NCBI GenBank assembly: GCA_015680685.1
Contig: MNCI01008896.1
Span: 63,019-106,915 of the forward strand
Origin: Gnetum montanum
Taxonomy: Eukaryota > Streptophyta > Gnetopsida > Gnetales > Gnetaceae
Length of the DNA stretch: 43,897 nt
Direction of reading: 5' to 3'
Shown here: positions 43,557 through 43,897 of the stretch, piece by piece
Layout: each line of letters opens with the position of its first letter
Position numbering within the stretch: the stretch's first letter is position 1
Translations under genes and position numbers: made by a program
Notes under the pieces: model-generated
Seen by the model: only the letters and a program-made list of their open reading frames with translations
Database searches by the model: none
What the model was told of the DNA's origin: nothing

Positions 43557-43897
43557 TGATGAGTGGCGAGGTACCCCTACACTCAACCATACGAATACAA
43601 GCGTGTATGCGCGATCCGGTCGAACTCCATAGACTAAATGCCTTAACGCCACACAGAATGCTTGGGGTTAATCGTTCGTTGTCTTCCCAGGCTTATTTGT
43701 ATGTGTCACGGTGTATGGTTAAGCAAGTCTGAGGTGTATGATTTTTTTGGTATTTTTCAGTTTATCTCCTAAGCTATGAGGGAAAGGGTTGAGAAACTAA
43801 CTAACTCTAACTAATGTCCTAAGTCTAAATTAACTAGCATCAGCATCCGTTCCCACTTATCGGACACACCCTGAACTATGCAACTGTGGCTACCAAA
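43557..43897 (-). mobile_element. Family 1 LTR, cut by window end
   Basis: The plus strand starts TGATGAGTGGCGAGGTACCC, then CTCAACCATACGAATAC, closest to LTR A. CpGs are still frequent (GATCCGGTCGAACTCC), so it is younger than the LTRs at 34076 or 25823. It interrupts gag of element C, so it is probably a separate, nested insertion. Confidence 0.6.

Overview
This is an AT-rich, intron-tolerant plant nuclear segment made almost entirely of old retroelements. No intact host gene is visible. Plant origin rests on the 5' end of a class III peroxidase, the 3' end of a dirigent protein, Ty3/gypsy and Ty1/copia-type LTRs and an endonuclease/RT LINE of the plant L1 type. The density of very decayed, long LTR elements and the two lignin-related gene fragments would suit a large-genome seed plant such as a gymnosperm, but the sequence alone does not prove that. 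Most coding remnants carry stops at former CAG, CAA, TGG or CGA codons, the pattern expected from cytosine deamination in methylated DNA.

Layout. 1-1166: end of an LTR element (+) with C-terminus, polypurine tract (PPT) and 3' LTR. 1167-7090: repeat-rich DNA with minisatellites and one unidentified two-exon gene relic (4832-5450). 7440-9260 and 29640-31360: two copies of a long LTR-like repeat, each ending in CA followed by a TGG primer-site-like sequence; the second precedes a decayed gypsy gag (+). 10600-13653: a second copy of the coiled-coil element (-). 14307-15541: a copia-like LTR with a 20-bp-phased motif array. 15819-16045: dirigent relic. 17562-22115: LINE (+). 22370-23199: LTR (-). 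25823-29245: one LTR (-) split by two foreign segments, one of them the peroxidase 5' gene fragment. 34076-39520: the most complete coiled-coil LTR element (-). 39521-43537: a Ty3/gypsy element (-) keeping gag, protease and integrase but lacking reverse transcriptase. 43557-end: another LTR of the first family.

The most interesting system is the LTR family seen at 1-1166, 10600-13653 and 34076-39520. Between TGAT...ATCA LTRs of about 0.8 kb it carries a single reading frame of about 910-945 codons. The product is a basic N-terminus, a conserved central domain and a long coiled coil ending in a conserved PMEEP..LGTT tail. No polymerase genes are seen. Several LTR U3 regions in the window also carry strikingly regular short palindrome arrays. 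Two of the three single-N positions are flanked by exact duplications and look like unmerged contig ends.
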